Position numbers and translations under genes: made by a program
From: Parietichytrium sp. I65-24A
Taxonomy: Eukaryota; Sar; Bigyra; Thraustochytrida; Thraustochytriidae
DNA length: 64,000 bases
Assembly: GCA_012862575.1 (NCBI GenBank)
Contig: BLSF01000009.1
Coordinates: forward strand, 372,001 to 436,000
Direction: 5' to 3'
Shown: piece by piece, positions 1-9,021 of the stretch
Layout: every line of letters starts with the position of its first letter
Numbering within the stretch: the first letter of the stretch is position 1
Notes under the pieces: generated by a model
Told to the model about the DNA's origin: nothing
Seen by the model: only the letters and a program-made list of their open reading frames with translations
The model's database searches: none

Positions 1-542
1 TTTTTTTTGAGCAGTATAAGTGACGTAAGTTTGACAATTGGAATCAGTGTTTATCTCCAAACAAATCAAACTAATGACGGGCTTCGATGAGATCCCAGGA
101 ATATGCAGGAGGTTTGCTGTTCACACTTGGGTCGGTGTTCCTTATCCTCGGTACTGCGGCAAACATGCTCCACATCGGCACTTTAAACAAAGTTCGGCTG
201 ATTATCCTGCAAAATCTCTGCACAATGCAGCAGATTACTGCGAGTATACTCTTTCTGCTTCCGAGTATCTGGTACATCCTTCCATTAGGTGACCAAAGCG
301 AGACTGGGGAGCGCAACGTGGAAACTTGGCAGGCAGCACTCTATTTGATTGGCAGTGTTTTTTTTCTTACGACTCCGATCACCAATTTGAAACGGGTCTC
401 GGTCTACCGCCTGTATGATTTGACTGGACATACATCAAAAAAGAACGCGTATGCCGAGAAGGGTCCACAAGAAGAGTCTCGTCGCAACGTTTTTGACTCT
501 CCCTCCTCCTCTGACGACGACGTCGGCATTGACAAAGTGTAA
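1..542 (+). CDS. YrhK-like domain membrane protein, 5' end outside window
   Basis: This is the 3' part of a spliced gene. Exon 1 runs off the left edge and ends at 24, a 74-nt intron (GTAAGT donor at 25, CAG acceptor at 98) follows, and the last exon is 99-542. The final exon encodes about 147 residues with three hydrophobic segments (GLLFTLGSVFLILG, ILFLLPSIWYIL, LYLIGSVFFLTTPI) and ends in an acidic Ser/Asp tail. The pattern of glycine-rich 'FxxGSxxFL' helices resembles the YrhK domain, a small membrane module of unknown function. It is clearly a paralog of the gene at 3751-4580 (shared HIGTLNKV/HVGTLDKV, LQNLC, PITNLKR and YRLYD), and the intron sits at the same codon boundary in both. Its stop codon is one base from the stop of the opposing gene. 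The paralogy is seen directly; the YrhK assignment is from memory of the family and only moderately sure. Confidence 0.75.
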
Positions 543-543
543 C

Positions 544-2568
544 CTAGCCAGAAGCCTTCTTCTCTAATTCAATCTTCAAAGCAGAAATGTTGAATAGTAT
601 TTCTTTCTGAAATGAGACAAATTCGCTGCGGAGGCCGGACAGATCAGCTTCCGCTGCAGCCACTCTATTTTTCAACTCATTCAACTCTGCAACATTGCCT
701 TGAGAAGGCTTGGCGGCCAAGTGCGATACGCCATTTCGGGGAAATTGTTTCTCTAATCCTCGCGCTTGTTGAGGTGGACGGTTGTCCCGAGTTGTGACAG
801 CTTTCACTCCTTGCTTGCTTTTTGTTCCTAGTTGCTTGTTCATAGTTTCCAATTGCTTCTTGCTTGTTTCCGGATGCTTAATTTTCGTTTCCGGCTGGTT
901 CCCTTTTTCTGGCTGCTCGCTTCTTCTCTTCGACATCTTGCTGACTATTTGTAGCTGCTTGCTTGTGGATATCGAGACCTTGCTTTTCAAAGCTGCTTGC
1001 TGCTCTAACTTGAGCATTGACGAAGCTGTCACCTTTGTCTCCTTGTCGACTTTTGTGGTCGACACAACTTGTGTTTTGGCTTCTTGCGGCATCGGAGGAA
1101 CTGTAATTGGAAGTTCAAGGGCTACAACGTTGATCCCCGCGTCAGTCAACACAATCATCCCAATTTGATTAACCGTTGAATTCTTCTTTCCCCGTTTGCA
1201 GATTCTTTGAAGTGCTTTGTCCGCTCGCGATGCAGTCGGTTTCTTCATCCCCCGCGAAAGTATGGCGCAAGTGTGTAACCCCGAAATGTCACTTCCCAAG
1301 ACTTTGGCGAAACCAAGTTTGACATGATCAAAAATAGACCAGTAGGTGAGGTTGATCGAGCCATCACGCTTGTGTTCTACGATTATGCGGACGGCATAGA
1401 CTCTTCCCCCGACCTCTGACGACCCTGTGCCAGCAATGACCCAGCAATGTTCAACGGAGTTCATGGCTGTGGGTATTCTCACCAACTTTTCTGAGATCCA
1501 TTCGTTCTCCAAGGTCTTTGTCAATGCTGGATAGGTCATCTCCAGGGCAACTTGAATCTGCCGGCCATCCTGGGGGTGGCTTGGCTCAACAGAGTCGAGA
1601 TGAATGCGGTATATGTTTCTTTTCCCATCAGTATGTAACACCCAAAACAGCAAATTTGGTAGAATCCAACAAACTTGGTGGGCGTTTTCGATAGGTACTA
1701 CCGCGGCCTTCACCCCAGCAACGCGAGACTCCTCGACTCGGACTGCGACGCTGCTCACAAGAATAGCTTGGGTGGTTTTATGAACAAAAGCAGATGGTCT
1801 CCAGAGGTAAACCCTTCCGTTTTCAGTGAAGAGTACCGAGCCATTTCGAAAACTGGCACTCGATGCCTGTTTCTCTGGCAGACTAATGAGTTGGCTCATT
1901 CCCTCCTCAATTTGTAGCTTTACTGACTCAAAAAGCGAGAACTTGACTGCATAGATCCCACTGCAAGCTGTGGCGACAGTAAAAGTGTAGTCTATGCGAT
2001 TGTTTTTGGTTCCGTCCACATGGGATGCTGCATAAGTCACTTTCGGGCTGCTGGACTCGAGACACTTGTAAAGTCTCTCACGATGCCGCAGTCGCAACAT
2101 TAGAGGCGGCGGCTCTGCCGCGCCGGATACTATAGGGCGGTCCGCATTTCCCCTCATCACGTTGTACCACCCAGTCAGTTCTGCCTCGAACACAAAAAGC
2201 TCACCAGCAGACACCACTACCAACACGTCCCATGACCTCCTCTGCTGATCACAACCTCCGGCGAACATTACCCATTCAGCCCTCCTGGCCTCGGGCGTTT
2301 TCTTACTCCCCAAGAACTGGAACCTCAAGTGCTCATTTTCAACTGCAGATGCCGCAGCTTGCGTGTCATCTCCTGTGTCTTCAGATCCTTCGTCTGTGGC
2401 GATGCTTTCCGCAACGCCTTGACTCGTGAACCTCAGCGGGTTTTCCAGGTCGAAAAAGTCAAGCGACGTTCCGTTTCTCGATATCACGGCCATAACCGAG
2501 AGGTCCGCGGACACTGCCGCGCACCCTTTGGTCCTCCAGCACGCCGGAGACAGCGCATGCAGCGCCAT
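544..2568 (-). CDS. Hypothetical protein, possible beta-propeller with C-terminal coiled coil
   Basis: A single-exon gene of 674 residues starting at ATG 2568. I do not recognise it. Residues 1-480 alternate short hydrophobic strands (for example CAAVSADLSVMAVISRNG, WDVLVVVSAGELFVFEAEL, MIVLTDAGINVVALEL) in the manner of a degenerate WD40 or other beta-propeller, but without clear WD signatures. Residues 500-600 are a low-complexity Lys/Gln/Thr stretch with loose repeats such as KKQLETMNKQLGTKSKQ. The last 45 residues form a heptad-like coiled coil (ELNELKNRVAAAEADLSGLR). It lies antisense between the two YrhK-like paralogs and is tail to tail with the first, so the two 3' UTRs must overlap. 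A divergent nucleolar propeller protein is one possibility but nothing specific supports it. Confidence 0.7.
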   Translation of the reverse strand: MALHALSPACWRTKGCAAVSADLSVMAVISRNGTSLDFFDLENPLRFTSQGVAESIATDEGSEDTGDDTQAAASAVENEHLRFQFLGSKKTPEARRAEWVMFAGGCDQQRRSWDVLVVVSAGELFVFEAELTGWYNVMRGNADRPIVSGAAEPPPLMLRLRHRERLYKCLESSSPKVTYAASHVDGTKNNRIDYTFTVATACSGIYAVKFSLFESVKLQIEEGMSQLISLPEKQASSASFRNGSVLFTENGRVYLWRPSAFVHKTTQAILVSSVAVRVEESRVAGVKAAVVPIENAHQVCWILPNLLFWVLHTDGKRNIYRIHLDSVEPSHPQDGRQIQVALEMTYPALTKTLENEWISEKLVRIPTAMNSVEHCWVIAGTGSSEVGGRVYAVRIIVEHKRDGSINLTYWSIFDHVKLGFAKVLGSDISGLHTCAILSRGMKKPTASRADKALQRICKRGKKNSTVNQIGMIVLTDAGINVVALELPITVPPMPQEAKTQVVSTTKVDKETKVTASSMLKLEQQAALKSKVSISTSKQLQIVSKMSKRRSEQPEKGNQPETKIKHPETSKKQLETMNKQLGTKSKQGVKAVTTRDNRPPQQARGLEKQFPRNGVSHLAAKPSQGNVAELNELKNRVAAAEADLSGLRSEFVSFQKEILFNISALKIELEKKASG

Positions 2569-3750
2569 TCTATGCCTGGTTCAAATAAGAGCAAGTGCAA
2601 GAGAACAACTTCAGAAAGTACCCGAGTTACCTGAGTCCCAGATCTCCGAGTATGGCGTGTCACTTTGGCGTGAGGAACCCTTACAACGCCCAGGTTTCCG
2701 AGTATAGTGGATACCCGAGGACGCCAACGTCCATGCAGACACTTACTGCGGGGACCCGGAGATCTTTCTCTTGTCGGTACTCGGAGAGGGTACTCACTGT
2801 CAGTACTCACAGTGGAGCTGTCAACAAGACAGAAAACTGTCCTCGAGTTCTATTAGATTCGCGTATGCAGGACTAAAGACGGTTGCGGAACGCCTACGAT
2901 TTGAAAATTTTTGAATTTTGAAACATTTGAGATATTTGAGAAAAGCCTGAAAAGCCCTGCGAAATGCGGGTGTTCTTTGTCAACAAACTTTTCAATTCTC
3001 CAAAATTTGGATTCGGAATTCGAAATTCTGAAGAAACTCAAATTTTTCAAAACTTCAAAAACCTCGAAAATGCGGAGTCCGAAGCGTTCGTCTTCCGTGG
3101 TTCAGTCCAGCATCGCGCTGCTGTGACTACCGCTACTCTACTCTACTCTGGCATAATTAAAAGAGGGTACCGGTACGGGGAGAATGACACTTAGAACCAC
3201 CCCACCTTCCGATAGGGTTTGTTTACGCACTCACTTCGTGGCTTCACTTAAAAGCTGGCCAAGCATTTCAGCTTTTAAGTGAAGCCACGAAGTGAGTGCG
3301 TAAACAAACCCTATCGGAAGGTGGGGTGTGGCCGCTCATCTCGTGAGAAAGACAGAGTGGAAAGACACAGGGAGTTGACAGTGAAGCACAGTACTTTTTG
3401 CTCGTGCACAGACAGCAAGAATCAAACAGCAAGCTGAATGACTAGTAGAATACTAATTTGGGGTACTTTTAGAAGATTGCTGGCGCTCCAGTGTGAATCG
3501 ACGAAAAATGAAGGTTGATAGAATGGTAAGAACGAGGCTGGCTGCAACAGCATTTCTTAGCTTTGCTTTAGCTAAATCGAAGTTGGAAGTATGTGTCGCC
3601 GCGAGCAAACTCGCATGCTTTGCTATTGCCTATTCCTCTATTCCATCTATATTCCATATTGATTGAAAGAATGGAGACTTTTTCGGGTGGAGCGTTGGAG
3701 TCCTTGCGTCCAACAGACCCCGAACATCAACGAGATTGCAAGCCAGAGAT
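2569..3750. other. Intergenic region with repeat-like DNA
   Basis: No convincing gene. From 2880 to 3080 the DNA is AT-rich and made of degenerate AAATTT/TTGAAA words, giving short open frames on both strands that look like composition artefacts. A compact motif, TACTCACTGTCAGTACTCAC, lies at about 2791 and recurs in other intergenic regions of the window. The main item is the perfect inverted repeat at 3198-3328, listed separately. Confidence 0.6.
3198..3328. repeat. 60-bp perfect inverted repeat (hairpin, MITE-like)
   Basis: Left arm 3198-3257 and right arm 3269-3328 are exact reverse complements over 60 bp, separated by an 11-nt loop. The outer ends read CACCCCACC and GGTGGGGTG. No clear target-site duplication flanks it. 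A diverged copy resembling the right arm occurs at about 61968-62030, which argues for a dispersed element rather than a unique palindrome. A fold-back MITE or a recent inverted duplication would both fit. Perfect arms imply youth or recent gene conversion. Confidence 0.85.
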
Positions 3751-4580
3751 ATGGTGCAGAATTTTGTCAACAGAAAGCGGGAATACAGACTCTGTGGTCT
3801 CGGCGGACCAGAAAGAGTATGGGAGAACCTCTCGGCGGGGCTCAATATTACAGGGGCCATCTTCCTCATCAGCGGTTCACTTTTGAACTATCCTTATGGC
3901 AGTCAGGAAGTGTCCTCCGCATCGTCGTGGTTTAACCTGTTTGGGAGCGCGCTCAACACTTTGGCCGCCATCTACGACATTTACGAAGAGCACATCAGCG
4001 CAGAAAAGCATTCGGAATGGAGAAGAACGGAGCTGACCGCGGTGAGCAGCAATTTCGCAGGAACGCTGTGTTACTTGGTCGGAAACTGCCTCATCGTTAG
4101 CAAAACTAGTTGTGTAAGTTCATTCTTGACGAGTCAATCCTTGGACAGCTGTTGTTTTGACAAGCTTCATATTGCGGTGAATCTGCTCAGAGCCTGTACG
4201 GCGTCTTTTACATCACCGGGTCAGCACTTCTGATTGCGGGTTCTGTTGCAAATCTATTTCATGTGGGAACGTTGGACAAGGTTGCTCTAGTCGTTTTGCA
4301 AAACCTCTGCATTGTTCAGCAGCTTGCAGCATCGTCCTGCTACTTGTTCTCGAGTATCTGGTTCGTGATTCCAAGGAAAGAGGCGCTGGAAGGAGGCCAA
4401 GCAATCGTGCAGACTTTCCAGTCGTCGCTGTTCCTCGTTGGGAGCGTACTATTTCTCACCGCTCCGATCACCAACCTCAAGCGCTCTGCCATCTATCGGC
4501 TCTACGACAAGCGCAAGCACTCTCCAAACCTGTTAGACTCCACCACAGATGCACCTCTTGCATCAAACGACATGCTTTAG
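3751..4580 (+). CDS. YrhK-like domain membrane protein, paralog of the gene at 1-542
   Basis: Two exons, 3751-4113 and 4191-4580, with a 77-nt GTAAGT...CAG intron in phase 0, give 250 residues. The start is the first in-frame ATG (MVQNFVNRKREY); the open frame extends a few codons upstream only from a TTG. An additional upstream exon cannot be excluded, as an ATG followed by GTAAGA lies near 3508. Hydrophobic segments occur around residues 30-45, 55-65, 95-115, 125-145, 160-175 and 190-210, several with the FxxGSxxxL pattern that suggested the YrhK domain. The C-terminal half is roughly half identical to the left-edge gene and the intron sits at the homologous codon boundary, so the pair arose by duplication with the intron already present. 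Function unknown. Confidence 0.8.
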
Positions 4581-5141
4581 AAGCTCAATTGTCACAAGCT
4601 TTCGATTTCTAGATTTCTGAGGGCAGAGTTCACCAGAGCCATCTGCAGATGGCTTGCTCCAACTTGTTCTTTTAACATTTATCAGTTCTTGAATTCTTTG
4701 TTTGTGCTCATCAAAAGCGATGGATAGGATCTCAGTTCCTGATGCTTCATCATCGAGCGAATGCTTGATCTGTTATTTTGCGTCTCCTTCCAAGGCCAAC
4801 CCATTCTTGTGCTGGTTCTGAGTTCTCGAGTAAGCCTGACAAATGCAATTCTAAATTCTGCACCTGGAACGTTCACTTTGATCGCTATGCAGCAGCCACG
4901 AAACGACATAGTATTGGTGCAATCGGGAGGGTGACTTGCTACTTCTTAAAGCACGTATTCCTGAATATCTATGGAAACGACTAACATAATTTCATTTTAC
5001 CATGTTTTTTTGCATTTGTGTGAGGCTGTGAAATGCCGAGCAGGCGGTAAGCACTTTGGGAGACTAAAGTGATTGGAGAGGAACGAAACAGGTCAAAGGG
5101 GCGCGGACGGTACAGGCGCGTGGCGTTGGGGGACTAGGACG
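4581..5141. other. Intergenic region, no gene seen
   Basis: This 560-bp stretch between the YrhK-like gene and the TPR gene contains only short overlapping open frames without coding character. It presumably holds the 3' UTR of one gene and the promoter of the next. No repeat or RNA gene was recognised. Confidence 0.5.
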
Positions 5142-6227
5142 ATGGGTTTCGAGAACGAAATTGACGATGCGGAGAAGGATTTTTTGGCGGTGTTCGTCCC
5201 AGCAGATACAACTCAGCCGATTGAAGAGGTGAAAATTCACCAAAAGCAAGGAGATGCGCTGGGTTGTTTCATCAACTACGCAAAGCAGCACTTTGCGAAG
5301 ACGGGGCTGAATGATGCACAGGCGCAAATGTACGCCGCGCAGGTGAGGGAGCACGCGAAGGAAAAGAGCGTTAGTGACGATGTCATCAAGCAGCTTTCCG
5401 CGACGACCACTGTAGATATGATTGTGCTGCATCCAAACATGCGAGAGACTGGGTGGATCTCCGTGAACATGTACGTAGATGATAAGGGAGTTGCGAAGCA
5501 GCTTCCGGAGAATAAGCGCGCCATGGCGATCTGCAAAACGTGCGGCTTGCTTCAGCAAGTGTATGGAGATGTATTTATTGGAAAACAGTATGACAACCAG
5601 GAAGGGTTCTCACGAATGGACTTTGGGCTCAAAGACCTAGGCGACGACAGGTGGATCAAGCCTGCGACTTTGGTCAACACGAAGCTTCTCGCGGCGCAGC
5701 AAAAAAATCAAGAGCGTCTCCAAGGGATGCTTCAAAAGCCAGCCAAATTAACCGACGAGGAACAAGAGAAACGCAAACAACAGAAACTCCAGGAGCTTGC
5801 GAAGCGTGACGCTGCACGGTTCAAAGAATCGGGCAACAAGTATTTTAACTCCGGCAAGGTATCAGAAGCACTGGCAGAGTACACAAAGGGACTCGAGGCG
5901 TTAGAGATACTGGGACCACAGAGCTCTGCATTGTCGCGTCCAGATATCCGCGACTTTGCTGTTGTGCACGCGTTGTTGAGTAATCGCTCTGCCTGCTACC
6001 ATCGTTTGGAGCATTTCGACAAAGCGTTGCAGGACGCAGAAGTATGTGCCACCCTGAGGCCGACATGGCCAAAAGCATTTGGCCGCAAAGCTGATGCACT
6101 GATGGGTATGAAGCGGTACGCGGAGGCAAAAGAGGCCTTGGAGCATGCCAAGTCACTCTCCCCGCCAAACTCAACTGAGCTCGACGAGCGCTTGCAAGCG
6201 GTGAGCAAACTCTTGAATAGCAATTAA
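5142..6227 (+). CDS. TPR co-chaperone-like protein (carboxylate-clamp type)
   Basis: A single exon of 361 residues from ATG 5142 (MGFENEIDDAEK); the frame upstream has only a TTG. The first 150 residues are an unrecognised domain with a CKTCG pair that might bind metal. After a charged Lys/Gln linker (about 200-240) comes a TPR domain. It carries the spacing of the Hsp70/Hsp90 EEVD-binding clamp: KESGNKYF (Lys and Asn), LLSNRSACY (Asn) and WPKAFGRKADAL (Lys and Arg). These residues are conserved in HOP, TTC4 and related co-chaperones, so binding to Hsp70 or Hsp90 tails is a reasonable inference. A DnaJ protein and a BAG protein lie within the next 9 kb. The N-terminal domain does not match HOP or FKBP and is of unknown role. 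Confidence 0.85.
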   Translation: MGFENEIDDAEKDFLAVFVPADTTQPIEEVKIHQKQGDALGCFINYAKQHFAKTGLNDAQAQMYAAQVREHAKEKSVSDDVIKQLSATTTVDMIVLHPNMRETGWISVNMYVDDKGVAKQLPENKRAMAICKTCGLLQQVYGDVFIGKQYDNQEGFSRMDFGLKDLGDDRWIKPATLVNTKLLAAQQKNQERLQGMLQKPAKLTDEEQEKRKQQKLQELAKRDAARFKESGNKYFNSGKVSEALAEYTKGLEALEILGPQSSALSRPDIRDFAVVHALLSNRSACYHRLEHFDKALQDAEVCATLRPTWPKAFGRKADALMGMKRYAEAKEALEHAKSLSPPNSTELDERLQAVSKLLNSN

Positions 6228-6915
6228 AACAACAAGATTCCAAAACAAATGCAACTTTTTTAACACAATCTACCCCCAGCACCAGTTGCGGCTTCTTTCC
6301 ATTCTCTCTAGCTAGCTAGCACATCCAAGGACAAGCCATTCTCAAATTGTGTGTGTATACGTTTGCGAAGAGACTTTCACCCATTTTGTGTGTGTTCTAT
6401 TTTCACGAGCTTCTCGCAAGTCCCTCCGGAACCCATCTCAGAGAACAATCCTGCTTCGCTTGCCCACGAGAACCCTTCTCTCATTCCCCAGGGTTAGGGT
6501 AACCCTCCCTCTCCAGCGTCATTCGAGGGCATCCACTTCCATCTCGCCACCTTACCCGCATCCTACCCCCTCCCTCTACCGCACGCCTCTGCCAACCAGT
6601 GGATGGTAGACTCCTCACTTACACTACCCACCCACTACACCTTACCACCCACCCACCTCAAACCCTACCACCCTCTAGCACTTCCCTCCCCAGCCTTACC
6701 ACCCTTACCACCTCCTACGACCTCCAACTACCCTGAGGCCAACTCCTACACGTTGCATAGACCGGGCGAGTAACCATCGTGGCCACGGAAAGCGACGTGG
6801 ATGACTAGCAGGCAAGTAAGAGGATAGCTATAGCGGCGGCTAGGCGCTGTGGTAAGGCGATTGGGTGACTGTGAGTTGAGACGGGAGAAGTGAGACAAGA
6901 GAGATAGAGAGAGAA

Positions 6916-6948
<33 letters not shown>

Positions 6949-7026
6949 AAGAGGGAAAGAAAGAAAGGAGCAGCAGTCAGTTCAAGTGCGAACGAAGAGC
7001 AAGTCGATCGTGGAAGAGCAGACAAA
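6228..7026 (+). promoter_or_regulatory. Promoter and leader region of the eS17 gene
   Basis: The upper strand is strikingly poor in G from about 6500 to 6740, with repeated CTACC/TACCACC words. It includes GGGTTAGGGTAACCC near 6487, itself an inverted repeat, and AAACCCTA at 6660, identical to the plant 'telo-box' of ribosomal-protein promoters. A (GA)n tract follows at about 6899-6968 and the ATG lies 60 bp further on. The same order, a CTACC-rich stretch then GA repeats then AAGAGCAG(A/G)CAA, occurs at the right end of the window. Regulatory meaning is inferred from position and from known telo-box usage. Confidence 0.5.
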
Positions 7027-7571
7027 ATGGGCCGCGTGCGCACCAAGACCGTGAAGAAGAGCGCCAAGCTCATCGTGGAGAAGTACTATGGTCGCCTGAC
7101 CTTGGACTTCCAGAGCAACAAGCGCCTCACCGAGGAGGTTGCTGTGCTCCCAAGCAAACGCATGAGAAACAAGATTGTAAGTTGGCGGGTGGTTTCGAGG
7201 CGCGGAATGCGAGGAGAATGCGAATGGGAGCGGGGATTCTGACGTTTTGACGTGTATGTGATGTGATGATGTGGCTTGGCTTGCGAAACGTTTGGCGGTG
7301 CGGAATGCTTGGGACCTGATTGTGGTCGTGTGACGGACGATGGATTGTGTAGGCCGGATACCTCACAAAGCTCATGAAGCGCATCCAGCGCGGACCAGTT
7401 CGCGGCATTAGCTTGAAGCTTCAGGAGGAGGAGCGCGAAAGGAGAATGGACTACGTGCCAGAGGTTTCCGCTATCGATGTTGAAACCATTGAGGTCGACA
7501 CTGACACCATGGACTTGCTCAAGTCCCTCAATGTTTCTATCCCTAATGTTCAGGTTTCCCGCCGCTCTTAG
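7027..7571 (+). CDS. RPS17: 40S ribosomal protein eS17
   Basis: Exons 7027-7176 and 7353-7571 joined in phase 0 encode 122 residues of ribosomal protein eS17, a component of the small-subunit head. The N-terminus [14 protein letters not shown] and the block [14 protein letters not shown], then LQEEERERR and YVPEVSA, are family hallmarks. The intron (GTAAGT...TGTAG, 176 nt) follows codon 50, inside the [15 protein letters not shown] segment. The protein is about a dozen residues shorter than animal eS17 at the C-terminus, which is common in protists. Codon use is strongly biased, as expected of a highly expressed gene. Confidence 0.98.
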
Positions 7572-7790
7572 AGCAACAAACTCCTTATTTTCTCTTGAGT
7601 CGGTGCCATTTGGTCACTTTTTTTCTTTTTTCCTCTTGTCATCTCCGACTCACAGGCAAGCTCTTCCGGGGCGCCAATTTCGGGAAATCATTTTTCTTCA
7701 TAGATTTACCTCCCCTGTGATTTCAACCAAGCGAGCAAGAAAGTAGAAGTGAATCGAGTCGAAGGACTTGTTCAAGTTTTACGAGCTAAA

Positions 7791-8597
7791 TTACAAAGAG
7801 CTGATGTTTTGCGCGCCGTCAACGGTGATCACCGAGCCGTGCATGTACTTTGAAGCATTACTACTTAGCAGGAGCATGACTCCATCGAGCTCTTCCAGCA
7901 CGCCGAGCCTTCCGATGGGAATGTGCTTTTCAATGTACTTGGCGCCTTTTGGAGAGTCATAATAATCTTGTGTGAGTTCTGTGCGGAAGTATCCAGGGTT
8001 CACGCTGTTTACGCGGATGCCATCACGCACGAGCTCTAGCGCAAGTGCTTTCGTCATCTGCACGACCGCCGCCTTGCTGATCGAGTACACAGCATGTCCA
8101 TATCCAACGCGGAGGCCAAAGATGCTCGAAATATTGATGATGCTGCCGTCTGAGCATCCAGCTGCTTTCATTCTCTTGGCGGCTTCCACAGCCACAAAGA
8201 AAGCTCCTTTCGTGTTGACGTCCATTGTCTGATTGTAAGTCTTTTCATCCTCTTTGAGCGCAGGGATGACTGGCCCGACACCGGCGTTGTTGACAACCAC
8301 GTCAAAGACCTTTCCCGTGCTCTTCTCGGCTTCTTCAAATGCTCGCGGAATGTCCTGTGCATTAGATACATCGCAACGAACAGAAGCGACGCTGATTCCC
8401 GGAAACTCTTGCTTCAGCTCATTTGCAAGCTGCTCCAGCCTGTCTGTTCGCCTGGCCAGTAGCGCCAGCGTTCTCACGCCAGCCTTGGCATACATTCTTG
8501 CAAAATGCTCCCCAAACCCAGAGCTTGCTCCAGTGATGAGCACCGACCTGGCGCTGACGTCGAACGTCCTTGCAAGAAATTCCTTCGTCGCCGCCAT
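7791..8597 (-). CDS. Short-chain dehydrogenase/reductase
   Basis: A 268-residue classical SDR starting at ATG 8597 (MAATKEFLARTF). The open frame continues upstream to 8666 only from a TTG, so an upstream exon carrying a targeting sequence is possible. Signatures seen are the Rossmann glycine motif TGASSGFG near residue 20, NNAGVG near 105, catalytic Ser in INISSIFG, and YSISK for the Tyr/Lys pair. The Ala-Arg-Arg stretch after beta-2 (LLARRTDR) suggests NADP(H) preference. The C-terminal SVITVDGA is typical of 3-oxoacyl-ACP-reductase-like or gluconate-dehydrogenase-like SDRs. The substrate cannot be told from sequence. Confidence 0.9.
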   Translation of the reverse strand: MAATKEFLARTFDVSARSVLITGASSGFGEHFARMYAKAGVRTLALLARRTDRLEQLANELKQEFPGISVASVRCDVSNAQDIPRAFEEAEKSTGKVFDVVVNNAGVGPVIPALKEDEKTYNQTMDVNTKGAFFVAVEAAKRMKAAGCSDGSIINISSIFGLRVGYGHAVYSISKAAVVQMTKALALELVRDGIRVNSVNPGYFRTELTQDYYDSPKGAKYIEKHIPIGRLGVLEELDGVMLLLSSNASKYMHGSVITVDGAQNISSL

Positions 8598-9021
8598 CTT
8601 GGCAAGTCGGTCTCCTGAGCTCTGAACGACAGTTGGCGTGATCTGTGGCGCTTCGAGCTCTTCCAAGAGGCTTCGTATGTGCTAACTGCAGAATCCGCGC
8701 ACTTGATTCAAAAGTGTCTGCGTCTCCTCCCCAGCACGTCGTGTTTCGCGTCAAAAGCCAACTCGCGGCTTTCGTTATTGTTAGTTTTTAGACAGTTTAG
8801 ACCTAAAGCAAGATAGCTGTGCTCGTAGGGTGTGCAGAGGGCCGGACATAGAATCACTTGGAGAAATTCCGAGATCTCCTGGACCTTCAAAGCTTGGGCA
8901 TCTGCCTGGCAAGCGTGACGATTTGGTGTTCATCGCGGGACGACGAACGGCCGGTCAAGGCGCAAGATTGCTCTTGTCGAATCGAAAGGGGTCCGAAGAA
9001 TGTAATTATACTTTTGTAATT
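8598..9021. other. Intergenic region between SDR and DnaJ genes
   Basis: About 420 bp upstream of the SDR and downstream of the DnaJ gene, both on the minus strand. It would hold the SDR promoter and the DnaJ 3' UTR. No additional gene or repeat was recognised. Confidence 0.5.

Noticed and set aside
2853-3126. Overlapping open frames on both strands in AT-rich DNA
   Set aside because: Phe/Lys/Asn-rich translations on both strands come from AAATTT-type words, and no frame shows protein character.
5073-5141. Upstream extension of the TPR protein from a TTG
   Set aside because: A conventional ATG at 5142 begins sensible sequence, and non-ATG starts were likewise refused for the SDR, DnaJ, BAG, Lys-rich, sulfotransferase, Yip1-like and giant secreted genes.
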